Below, one piece after another: positions 1 through 6,206 of a stretch of DNA of 8,277 nt (position 1 is its first letter; each line of letters begins with the position of its first letter). The DNA is from Bacteriovoracaceae bacterium (lineage in GTDB: Bacteria > Bdellovibrionota > UBA1018), in the NCBI GenBank assembly GCA_947500275.1, contig CANMSW010000091.1:1-8277 (forward strand). Direction: 5' to 3'. The notes under the pieces are model-generated. The model was not told the DNA's origin and did not search any database. It saw nothing but the letters and a program-made list of their open reading frames with translations. The position numbers and the translations under genes were made by a program.

Positions 1-362
1 ACATCAACGGTGTCGTTGCGCTCGAAGCCGAAGATTCCGTCGAATTGACCGAATTTCCAGCTGACGCCGTTGCTGTACTTGTAAGCAACGAACGCTTGCG
101 ACTTGCTTGCGGTGACGCTTTCTGCGCCGATCAGACCTACTGCAGCGAATGGTACATCGATCGTTGCCGATCCTTCGCCGAGCGACTTGGTGACGTAAAC
201 AGCTCCGTCATTCAAGATCGAAGTAGCGCCTACGCTTTGAACGTAGGTCAATTGAGGATCAACGAATCCTCCTACTTTCAAGCCATCATCGGCCATTACG
301 TTTGAAACCAAAACCACTGAAGACAATGCGGCAAGAACGCCGACTTTTTTGTTTAAGGTCAT
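1..362 (-). CDS. Outer-membrane beta-barrel porin, OmpL/BBP2-like (N-terminal part, cut by left edge)
   Basis: The reverse strand is open from an ATG at 362 to the window edge (120 codons), so the 3' end is missing. Residues 1-24 form a clear Sec signal peptide: a basic start (NKK), a hydrophobic core and a VMA cleavage site followed by DDG. The mature part begins with VGGFVDPQLTY, alternates polar and hydrophobic residues like a beta-barrel strand, and reaches SWKFGQFDGIFGFE. This resembles the 'G-F-x-x-x-F-G-x-E' region of putative beta-barrel porins (BBP2/OmpL-like). The expected role is passive solute diffusion across the outer membrane. An AAGGA ribosome site lies about 9 nt before the ATG. 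The gene is divergent from hsp20. The exact porin family is uncertain because only the start is visible; export to the outer membrane is well supported. Confidence 0.75.
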   Translation of the reverse strand, partial: MTLNKKVGVLAALSSVVLVSNVMADDGLKVGGFVDPQLTYVQSVGATSILNDGAVYVTKSLGEGSATIDVPFAAVGLIGAESVTASKSQAFVAYKYSNGVSWKFGQFDGIFGFERNDTVD

Positions 363-669
363 TATGGTTTTTCCTTTTCTGCCGTCAGCGTGATGGCGGC
401 TGTCCGCTTTTGCAACAAAAAAAATAATTCCTGATTAAATTAGTGCACTGAGATCATAGCCCTGCCGAATCAACTCGTTGCATGTTTTCGTATATTGCCT
501 TCCATATGCAAATATATATCAAAAGCCATAACCCGAGACGGGGGGCCGAAACCTAGAGAAAATCAATCAACACCTCTGGGGCGCACCTTCGTCACTCAGG
601 GTGTCCTCCCACTCCTCCCTGCCGGCAAAAAAAATCGGTAAGTTTCTATGAAGCCCCTCCTCCCATCTC

Positions 670-705
670 GTCCCTCTCGGGACCAAAAAGGGTCCTGTAC
701 GGGAC
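670..705 (+). promoter_or_regulatory. Overlapping inverted repeats with two exclusive folds, possible hsp20 leader RNA structure
   Basis: GTCCC at 670-674 can pair either with GGGAC at 679-683 (loop TCTC) or with GGGAC at 701-705. In the second case GGACC at 680-684 pairs with GGTCC at 691-695 around an A-rich loop. In the first case GTCC at 692-695 can pair with GGAC at 702-705. The two foldings exclude each other. The element lies about 120 nt upstream of the hsp20 start on the same strand. Whether it is transcribed is unknown because no promoter could be fixed. A regulatory role is an inference. Confidence 0.3.
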
Positions 706-761
706 TTCGCCTGTTTGCTGCCCCACCCTAGGCAGTAGTCTTGCATTTCGTGCTCGCAGTA

Positions 762-784
762 TTCCGGCGGATTGCAGTCCGGAA
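762..784 (+). promoter_or_regulatory. 6-bp hairpin in presumed hsp20 5' leader
   Basis: TTCCGG at 762-767 and CCGGAA at 779-784 form a perfect 6-bp stem with an 11-nt loop, ending 24 nt before the hsp20 ribosome site. A second hairpin lies just upstream: CTGCC at 718-722 with GGCAG at 731-735. The first could be a protein-binding dyad or an mRNA leader structure. It does not itself cover the ribosome binding site, so it is not an obvious thermometer. Confidence 0.3.
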
Positions 785-822
785 CCCCTTCAAACTCCCC
801 TAGATTAGAAAGGAAACACCCT

Positions 823-1410
823 ATGAGCACCCAGATCACTCCGCGAAGGTCCAGCAGTCAGTTTCTCCCCGACTTATTCCGCGAATCGAGTTTACTGAGT
901 TCACCCTGGAGCTTTGCTGCTCGCAGCCCATTCCGTGACCTTGCACGCATGCAGGACCGCATGGATCGGCTCTTTAGCGAAATGATGCAGACATTCCCAA
1001 GTGAAAGCACGTGGAGCGAAACAGAGAGCCGCGCGTTCACGCCCGTCTGCGATATTAGCCGGGAAGAAAACCGCTATGTTCTCAGTTTCGATCTGCCAGG
1101 AGTCCGACAAGAAGACATCAGCTTGGAGATCACAGAAGATCAACTCATCGTTTCAGGAGTTCGATCGAGCGAAAAGCACGAGAAGGAAGAGGGTCGCGAA
1201 ATGCACGAGCGTACAGCAGGGAGCTATTACCGTGCGTTCGCACTTCCCTCGGAGATCCAGAAAGAACAAATCACTGCGAATTACGAGAATGGCGTTCTAC
1301 AAGTGATCTTGCCTCACACCGTGGCACTGAGCGCGCGGAAAATTCCGATCGCCGAAGGTTTGACCACTCACAAGGCCGTCTCTCAAAAAGCCTCGACTAA
1401 AGTGGCATAA
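823..1410 (+). CDS. Small heat-shock protein, Hsp20/alpha-crystallin family
   Basis: This encodes a 195-residue cytoplasmic ATP-independent chaperone that holds unfolding proteins and normally works as an oligomer. The N-terminal arm (1-70) includes FRDLARMQDRMDRLFSEMM, typical of the bacterial class. The alpha-crystallin domain covers about 72-168, with DLPGVRQEDI at 90-99 and the diagnostic ANYENGVLQVILP at 152-164. An I-x-I oligomerisation motif (IPI, 174-176) sits in a long C-terminal extension ending STKVA. Length is slightly above the usual 140-170 because of both extensions. I chose the ATG at 823 because AAAGGA lies 8 nt upstream. The frame stays open to an ATG at 772, but that region is hairpin-rich leader with no ribosome site. 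The gene appears monocistronic and ends at a long hairpin shared with the convergent operon. The family call is very secure. Confidence 0.96.
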   Translation: MSTQITPRRSSSQFLPDLFRESSLLSSPWSFAARSPFRDLARMQDRMDRLFSEMMQTFPSESTWSETESRAFTPVCDISREENRYVLSFDLPGVRQEDISLEITEDQLIVSGVRSSEKHEKEEGREMHERTAGSYYRAFALPSEIQKEQITANYENGVLQVILPHTVALSARKIPIAEGLTTHKAVSQKASTKVA

Positions 1411-1430
1411 GCTACAGTGGCATAAGCTAC
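1401..1430 (+). repeat. 15-bp perfect tandem duplication spanning the hsp20 stop codon
   Basis: AGTGGCATAAGCTAC occurs twice back to back at 1401-1415 and 1416-1430. The unit is a multiple of three, so the second copy carries an in-frame GTG GCA TAA again. Read-through of the first TAA would add only five codons. Confidence 0.9.
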
Positions 1431-1448
1431 CGTCGGGACTTGAGGGAC

Positions 1449-1489
1449 TCTCTGCGTAAACGGAACTCTCTCCTCCGTTTACGCAGAGA
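1449..1489. terminator. Bidirectional hairpin terminator between hsp20 and the convergent operon
   Basis: A perfect 16-bp stem (1449-1464 with 1474-1489) has a 9-nt loop. Outer arms GGACT at 1445-1449 and AGTCC at 1496-1500 can extend it past an unpaired stretch. It lies 38 nt after the hsp20 stop and 17 nt beyond the stop of the minus-strand pseudouridine synthase gene, so it can serve both transcripts. The T-tracts are weak on both sides (ATTCTT on plus, GTCCCTC on minus), so termination efficiency is uncertain, but position and stem length are convincing. Confidence 0.75.
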
Positions 1490-1506
1490 ATTCTTAGTCC
1501 AAATCT

Positions 1507-2190
1507 TTATTGCGCAGACCGACTCGGGCCCACGACTCGATCAAAATCTGCATCGGGATGCGTCCGAAACGTGATGGGCCGAAAACTCCCTGGATGTTGA
1601 AAGCTCAACTCCACTGCACTCAGCAGTGCTCGCGTTACGCCAAAGGCCTTCTTCGCTTCCTGATTCGCCCGCGCATCACCGTACTTCTCGTCTCCCAAGA
1701 TCGGAAACCCAATACCATCCAGGTGCCGACGAATCTGATGCAACCGACCCGACTTTGGATCTGCTTTCACCAAACTCAATGTCCGATCGCCCCAACTCCA
1801 CACTCGAACGCGTTGATATCGAGTCAAAGCCGTAAGCATTTTTCCATCGCGATCTTTTAAAGGGCGATCGATCGTGCCCGACTCAGGTACTTCCCCAACT
1901 ACGATCGCCAAATAGGACTTCTTCACACGGCGTTTCATGAAATCGAGCTTCAATGCGTTTGCAGCTTTCTGAGTACGAGCGAAGACGAGCAGGCCACACG
2001 TGCCCCGATCAATTCGGTGAACGGGAAAAACGCTTCCACCCGCTTTGCGCTCCAACCAGGACTTGGCATCGGGGATCGCTGCATCCTCACGGTAAACAGT
2101 CATCCCCGCGGACTTGTGCACGACGACGATATCTCGATCCTGGTAAACGATCCGCGGCGGGCTAACCTTTGAAGGTTGTTTCTCCGACAT
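1507..2190 (-). CDS. RluA-family RNA pseudouridine synthase, TruC-like
   Basis: This 227-residue protein isomerises specific uridines of RNA to pseudouridine in the cytoplasm. Motifs seen are IVYQDRDIVVVHKSAG near the N-terminus, the catalytic HRIDRGTCGLLVFA block with Asp61, GRLHQIRRH at 148-156, and GDEKYGD at 166-172 followed by FGVTRALLSAVELSFQHP. No S4 RNA-binding domain is present. The RRH variant plus the 'GDxKxGD...FGxxR' stretch resembles E. coli TruC (U65 of tRNA) more than RluC or RluD, so a tRNA target is likely, but substrate cannot be read from sequence. Its ATG shares one base with the stop of the upstream FecR-like gene (TAATG), with GAAGG just before, which indicates translational coupling. 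It is the last gene of the operon. Family very sure; subfamily moderately sure. Confidence 0.9.
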   Translation of the reverse strand: MSEKQPSKVSPPRIVYQDRDIVVVHKSAGMTVYREDAAIPDAKSWLERKAGGSVFPVHRIDRGTCGLLVFARTQKAANALKLDFMKRRVKKSYLAIVVGEVPESGTIDRPLKDRDGKMLTALTRYQRVRVWSWGDRTLSLVKADPKSGRLHQIRRHLDGIGFPILGDEKYGDARANQEAKKAFGVTRALLSAVELSFQHPGSFRPITFRTHPDADFDRVVGPSRSAQ

Positions 2191-3005
2191 TAACCTTCAC
2201 CCACGGATGGAACCGGCGAGGCGACCGGGGTGGGCTTGGCACGATATCGCTCGAGCTTTTGAGCCGCCTCATCAGAAATCGCTGTTCGCTCAAACTCCGG
2301 CTCGGCCTCCATAGCTGAGAAATAGCGCTGATTATCGACCCCCACGGAGGCCCCCGGAAAGACGATCCGGACTTCCTCGCCGCTCGATACTGCAACGGAC
2401 GACCCCGAGTCCTCGCCGTCGGATCGGGGCTGTAGTTTAATCTTTCCGGCGAAAACACGAACTCGCACATTTTCAGTCGATGAATCGGAATCCACGACTT
2501 GAACACGGCAGATGCCTTCACAGTCGAGGATTCGAAAATGTCGCGACAGAAACAGCCCACCCGAAACAGGGCCTGACGTCTCAAACCACGCCTCACCCGA
2601 AAGTAACTCGGCACCCCCGAGTTTGAACTCGGACCACCGAACCTCACTGGAGGGAAGTAGCCCGAAGGCAGCCCCGTCTCCCGACCTAAAGACAAGCCAT
2701 GCATCGGGCGGAGTTTTCAAAATATCGCCAGGATTTAACTCTGTGAGTCCCTCGCGTGGATAACCTGCAGTATGATATCGGTCCCGGTACTTTACCCGAG
2801 GTGAAGGACCTGCCTCAGCCCGGGTCGAGGCATGATGAAACCAGGAGAGTCCAGGAATCATGGATCCAGTAGGAAGGGCGCTGCTGCTGGCCACCCACTC
2901 GGCCCGAAAGGGGGATCCCGCAAAAACCGGAACACTACCCACCAAAAATAGGGAGAGCCCCACAATCCAAGAAGCATTGAGTCGCAAGCGATCGCAAAGT
3001 GACAT
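2190..3005 (-). CDS. Secreted FecR-domain protein
   Basis: This 271-residue protein has a Sec signal peptide at 1-29 (hydrophobic WIVGLSLFLVG, cleavage VFA/GS) and no later membrane segment, so it should be periplasmic. Residues about 86-215 match the FecR fold: GLTELNPGDILKTPPDAW, then GAAFGLLPSSEVRW, LLSGEAWFET, VRVRVFAGKIKLQP and VAVSSGEEVRI. Known FecR domains act in envelope signalling or as stand-alone beta-rich modules. Here there is no sigma or anti-sigma gene beside it, so a FecA/FecI-type circuit is not supported. Cys162 and Cys166 could form a disulfide. The tail (257-271) is Pro/Ser-rich. The start at 3005 has a GGAG only one nucleotide away, which is unusually close, but no alternative start upstream is in frame. 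A 74-nt gap with a hairpin separates it from the FHA gene upstream; it overlaps the pseudouridine synthase gene by one base. Confidence 0.8.
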   Translation of the reverse strand: MSLCDRLRLNASWIVGLSLFLVGSVPVFAGSPFRAEWVASSSALPTGSMIPGLSWFHHASTRAEAGPSPRVKYRDRYHTAGYPREGLTELNPGDILKTPPDAWLVFRSGDGAAFGLLPSSEVRWSEFKLGGAELLSGEAWFETSGPVSGGLFLSRHFRILDCEGICRVQVVDSDSSTENVRVRVFAGKIKLQPRSDGEDSGSSVAVSSGEEVRIVFPGASVGVDNQRYFSAMEAEPEFERTAISDEAAQKLERYRAKPTPVASPVPSVGEG

Positions 3006-3051
3006 GCTCCAACAGTATGCGTCGGGAAGTCTTCTACGTCACCTCAGAAGA

Positions 3052-3069
3052 AGCCCCCTGAATGGGGCT
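3052..3069 (-). terminator. Hairpin in the FHA-FecR intercistronic gap, possible weak terminator or attenuator
   Basis: On the minus strand AGCCCC and GGGGCT (3069-3064 with 3057-3052) form a 6-bp GC-rich stem with a 6-nt loop, followed by TTCTTCTG. It starts 10 nt after the FHA stop codon and lies 46 nt before the FecR-like start. The U-rich tail is short and interrupted. It may reduce expression of the two downstream genes or mark a processing site. Confidence 0.45.
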
Positions 3070-3079
3070 GTCGTCCTCT

Positions 3080-4453
3080 TTATTCGCCACCCATTGCAGG
3101 GGTTCTGCCCTTTTCCTCAGTTTTCTGGCTCGTTTGGATTTCCAAACTTGCACTGTCGAGTTGTGCAACGACCTCCTCGACCCCACTCACCGGCTGCTCC
3201 GAGACAGAGCCCCCCCCTCCTCGCGGCGCAAACGGCGCCACAGTCGGGCGAGCCGTCAAGAAGTCCAGAGGACGGACTTGAGATGAGTCAGCCCCTGAAA
3301 GAAGCGAATAAACACTCAGCACGGCAATCGGGAGGGCTAGAAACTGAGGACCGGAACGCACCCAGACGCCTGGCTCCCCCTCACGAGAACGTAAGAGCGT
3401 CAAAGTATAGAAACTGAAATACCAAGTTCCCAAACGAGCCAAGAAGGAACCCAAAATCCAGAAGGTCCACCCATGGGGTAAATCGGAAACAAGAGCCCTT
3501 TCGTCAAAGAATAAACTCGCCAAGTGAAATGCCGCCGAAAAGGAAACCGCACCGAATAACTGCTTCCACAAAACGACAAAATCAATGTCGCCGCGTTTTT
3601 TTAGAAAACGAGTCCCAGTGCAGAAGAGCACGTAGATCGACACGAAGACTCCAGCTCCCAGGAGGATTTGAAGATAAATGAGGCCCGTTCCAATCGGATC
3701 AGTGAAGGGCTGAAATGACGTGTCTTCTTTACTCGCGAAAGCGCCAAGGCCGGCTCCCACTAAGAGCGCGACGCTCCCCAATGCAAAATATCCTGAATCG
3801 AGAGCGCGACGCCCTTGCGAAATCCCTAGGGCATCGGCGCGACGTTTCTCAAAAAAGACGTCCCCTAATTTCGGACTATTCCCGCCGGCGTCTCTTGAAA
3901 AACGGAAAGCCGCGCGATCAATTTTAATGCCGCCTGTTGGCTCGCGAATGCGAAGCGATCGTATTCCTGTGCGGCCCTTCGTACTGTGCAGTCGACCCGT
4001 CCGAATCGACACCCCAGAATTCGAATCCGCGCTCGGGCCTTTTGAATCAGGAACTCCGCTGCCACGCTTCTGAAAAGCAGCCTCATCGACGAGTCGCGTT
4101 TTCTCTCCTGCATCGAGGTTTCCATCTCGTAGGATTTCGAAGTCAACTTCAAGCGTACCAAACATCAAGCGGGCCACTCCTTCTCCGAGCGGCACCTGCA
4201 TCATTTTTTCTCCTACGCCGTTCCGAGTGCCGTTACGACTTCCCAGATCGCGCACGACCAATTGACCTTTTTCATGATCCCACTCCAAGAGCGCATGCTG
4301 GGACGAAATACTGCTATCGCCCAAGGAAAGGTCGCAATCGGATCCTCGCCCGATCGAGCAGGGAAACTTTTCAATGAGGTGTTCTTCGGGAATTCTAGCA
4401 CCCGGCTTTAAGTAACGGACACGAACTTTGAACTCGCGACGTGAAGGGCTCAT
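3080..4453 (-). CDS. FHA-domain membrane protein with five predicted transmembrane helices
   Basis: This 457-residue protein has an FHA domain at about 8-108 with all hallmark residues: IGRGSDCDLSL (Arg36), SISSQHALLEW (Ser50/Ser51, His53) and DLGSRNGT (Asn74). FHA domains bind phosphothreonine peptides. Residues 110-215 are a polar, basic linker. Hydrophobic segments lie at about 221-240, 255-278, 297-316, 329-354 and 370-386. Basic residues before helix 1, between 2 and 3 (RFLKKR) and between 4 and 5 fit the positive-inside rule, giving a cytoplasmic FHA domain and a periplasmic tail of about 70 residues. No known family was recognised for the helical part. The start at 4453 is firm: a perfect AAGGAGGT lies 6 nt upstream, and the ATG overlaps the protease stop (ATGA). 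A G8 run encodes Gly412-415 near the end. No Ser/Thr kinase gene is in view. Confidence 0.85.
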   Translation of the reverse strand: MSPSRREFKVRVRYLKPGARIPEEHLIEKFPCSIGRGSDCDLSLGDSSISSQHALLEWDHEKGQLVVRDLGSRNGTRNGVGEKMMQVPLGEGVARLMFGTLEVDFEILRDGNLDAGEKTRLVDEAAFQKRGSGVPDSKGPSADSNSGVSIRTGRLHSTKGRTGIRSLRIREPTGGIKIDRAAFRFSRDAGGNSPKLGDVFFEKRRADALGISQGRRALDSGYFALGSVALLVGAGLGAFASKEDTSFQPFTDPIGTGLIYLQILLGAGVFVSIYVLFCTGTRFLKKRGDIDFVVLWKQLFGAVSFSAAFHLASLFFDERALVSDLPHGWTFWILGSFLARLGTWYFSFYTLTLLRSREGEPGVWVRSGPQFLALPIAVLSVYSLLSGADSSQVRPLDFLTARPTVAPFAPRGGGGSVSEQPVSGVEEVVAQLDSASLEIQTSQKTEEKGRTPAMGGE

Positions 4454-6135
4454 TTTCCGACCTCCTTAGACGAAACTGAAGAATCTAAGGGCATGGGGGC
4501 GCTCCCCGTCCCGAAGCCTGTCCCTTCCGAAGCAGGCATACGTGAAGGAGCCGGACTTTCACGCATCCCGTCCTGAGGAAGGATTCCTTTTAGAAAATGG
4601 GCAGTGAGTCCTTTAACGGCCGTCATACCAAAGCCTCGTGCTTGCACCCCAAAGAGCAGGGCATTTCCTTGACTCGAGCTTCCTACAATTCTTAATGCTA
4701 GATCGTAGAGTCCCGGATATTGCTGATATCTATCTAAGCAAAACGAGGCCTCAAGTACGTTCTGGGCACCCGGTATGGGCGCATAAAAACTTTTTCGACA
4801 GACTTGCCCCACCCGGCCCTCCGCACGACGAGCAACACTACCGCGCTCTTCGAGGAATTCTTCAAAGACGCCTTTCGAGAGTTTCGCGATCTGATCGGAC
4901 ACTTTCCTCCAATCCGAAGGAGTCACCAACGCCTGATCAGACTCCAAGTTCACAACACGAAAGAGAATCTCACCAACCGACATTCCCCCATCTAGATCGA
5001 CTTGAAACTGTGTCCCGCAGCGGGTCGCTGTTAAAGTCTCTCGATCCCCCTCAGCGGCGCTGGGACCATTCGAGCTCACTTCTGCTGTCAGAGATTTCTT
5101 CTTTTGCAGTGCATCGTTGCGATCCACTTGATCCTGCCAGCATTTCAAATCCGGCGGCACTGCACTCAACTTCCAGCCTCCTTTCCCGACCGGAATGCCC
5201 GCTGTGCCTGATTCGCTCGCTTTTAAGAACTCACCGACCAGGGTAGAGCCCGCTGAAATAATCTGCTCTTCTAGCAGTCGCGCGAAACGCTCCTTCCGCT
5301 CACTCGGTCCCAAAGGGAGCATCCCTTTGCCCGTGCTCTGCTCGGAACGCCACAGGGAAACCAATCGACTGAGGAAGCGCCCCGGCACCGCAAATGATAT
5401 ATTCTGACCTTTCCGATGGATGGCGAAATTAACCCCGCGCACCATCCCCAATTGATCAAGGGTCGGACCGCCACTCATTCCCGGGTTTAATGGGGTCGAA
5501 AGGAAGAATTCCGAGTAGTCCCCCAACTGTATCTCACCGTTAAAATTTCCCTCAACAAGCGACATATTCAAGTCGAGAGGCTTACCCAGCGACCAAAGCC
5601 TTTCGCCGGGTGCTGGCAAAGGTTCGCTTTCGGAAGAAATTGAAAAGGAACCATTAAAAGTCCGATCGACTTTAACAAGGGCGAGATCATGAATGATATC
5701 AAATGTCAGAATCTCAGCCGGAATCGAAGCCGGACTACCGGGCACTCCTTCTTTTGAAAGGTCTAAATAAAGTTGGTATTTTCCAGGCTCATGGACCGCG
5801 TCCGCGACGACATGAAAATTCGTAGCCAGCACGCCTGAAGGATCGACGACGAAGGCCGTACCATAAGATTTCTTCGGTGCACTTGGCCCGAGCGCCGTTT
5901 TCAATGGATAAACCCAACCTTGAACTTTTTGAAAAAGTTCACTCGGCTTCACGGGGTGGCCCGCATCGACGGTAACAACCTCGCCCTGCACCCCGGGTGC
6001 ATCGGATTGCGCGGTCCTCGAAGAAAATACGACTGAGAGCACGAATGCCGCAATGAGGAGGCTTCTTAAGCTGCTAGTTGACGTCACGTTCCACGATCCT
6101 CTCGGAGCAGGACTCTCCCCACCCTTGGATTCCAT
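4450..6135 (-). CDS. Trypsin-like serine protease (S1C/HtrA-like fold, no PDZ), exported or membrane-anchored
   Basis: This 561-residue protein (from the ATG at 6135) has a hydrophobic segment at about 24-40 after a 23-residue polar lead, so it is a signal peptide or membrane anchor placing the rest in the periplasm. The catalytic triad is visible: His108 in TNFHVV, Asp150 in HDLALVKVD and Ser221 in NPGMSGGP; YGTAFVVDPSGVLATN precedes the His. The fold resembles HtrA/DegP-type proteases, but no PDZ domain follows. Instead a C-terminal region of about 290 residues, unrecognised, carries four cysteines (about 332, 373, 446, 466) that could form two disulfides, and ends in a low-complexity Ser/Pro/Gly tail. 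An in-frame TTG at 6153 would add six residues; I prefer the ATG because AAGG lies 6 nt before it. It is the first gene of the operon, joined by ATGA to the FHA gene and divergent from msrB by 71 nt. Confidence 0.87.
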   Translation of the reverse strand: MESKGGESPAPRGSWNVTSTSSLRSLLIAAFVLSVVFSSRTAQSDAPGVQGEVVTVDAGHPVKPSELFQKVQGWVYPLKTALGPSAPKKSYGTAFVVDPSGVLATNFHVVADAVHEPGKYQLYLDLSKEGVPGSPASIPAEILTFDIIHDLALVKVDRTFNGSFSISSESEPLPAPGERLWSLGKPLDLNMSLVEGNFNGEIQLGDYSEFFLSTPLNPGMSGGPTLDQLGMVRGVNFAIHRKGQNISFAVPGRFLSRLVSLWRSEQSTGKGMLPLGPSERKERFARLLEEQIISAGSTLVGEFLKASESGTAGIPVGKGGWKLSAVPPDLKCWQDQVDRNDALQKKKSLTAEVSSNGPSAAEGDRETLTATRCGTQFQVDLDGGMSVGEILFRVVNLESDQALVTPSDWRKVSDQIAKLSKGVFEEFLEERGSVARRAEGRVGQVCRKSFYAPIPGAQNVLEASFCLDRYQQYPGLYDLALRIVGSSSQGNALLFGVQARGFGMTAVKGLTAHFLKGILPQDGMRESPAPSRMPASEGTGFGTGSAPMPLDSSVSSKEVGK

Positions 6136-6143
6136 CGGAAACC

Positions 6144-6173
6144 TTGAGTCCAAGCTTGAACTTGCGCTAGAAT
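6144..6173 (+). promoter_or_regulatory. Candidate sigma-70-type promoter for msrB
   Basis: TTGAGT (6144-6149) and TAGAAT (6168-6173) are separated by 18 nt and sit upstream of msrB, which would give a leader of roughly 26 nt. The spacer contains the palindrome CAAGCTTG (6151-6158). The -35 overlaps the ribosome site of the divergent protease gene. This is sequence resemblance only. Confidence 0.4.
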
Positions 6174-6206
6174 GAGTTCGAACCCGATCTACCAGGAGCC
6201 AAAGTT

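Larger units (their letters stand above)
363..822. other. Intergenic region between divergent porin and hsp20 genes
   Basis: No convincing gene is present in these 460 bp. The left half (about 410-530) is AT-rich, with an A-run at 416-424 and alternating AT around 490-520, and should hold the porin promoter. One possible minus-strand -10 hexamer, TTTAAT, is the complement of 434-439, but it has no good -35 partner, so I do not assign a promoter. The right half (about 540-810) is GC-richer, pyrimidine-rich on the plus strand, and contains several inverted repeats that would lie in or near the hsp20 leader. No CIRCE element (HrcA operator) and no clear heat-shock sigma-factor promoter could be recognised. 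A 90-codon minus-strand ORF at 567-839 overlaps the hsp20 start and looks spurious. Confidence 0.6.

Noticed and set aside
45..305. 86-codon plus-strand ORF at the left edge
   Set aside because: The opposite strand encodes a signal peptide and porin sequence through the same bases, which is far better supported.
541..822. CIRCE operator or heat-shock sigma-factor promoter for hsp20
   Set aside because: The CIRCE consensus arms are absent, and no hexamer pair with proper spacing could be found.
567..839. 90-codon minus-strand ORF upstream of and overlapping the hsp20 start
   Set aside because: It overlaps the hsp20 start and ribosome site, has no recognisable domain and no clear ribosome site. 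The composition looks like translated leader sequence.
2860..3417. 185-codon plus-strand ORF across the FHA-FecR junction
   Set aside because: It is antisense to two supported genes, with low-complexity Pro/Arg/Ser composition and no domain.
4638..5246. 202-codon plus-strand ORF antisense to the protease gene
   Set aside because: It lies wholly inside a well-supported gene, is rich in Ser/Arg/Pro as expected for a shadow frame, and has no family motif.
6136..6153. TTG at 6153 as start of the protease
   Set aside because: The ATG at 6135 has AAGG at 6-nt spacing, while the TTG has no recognisable ribosome site. The six extra residues add nothing to the signal region.
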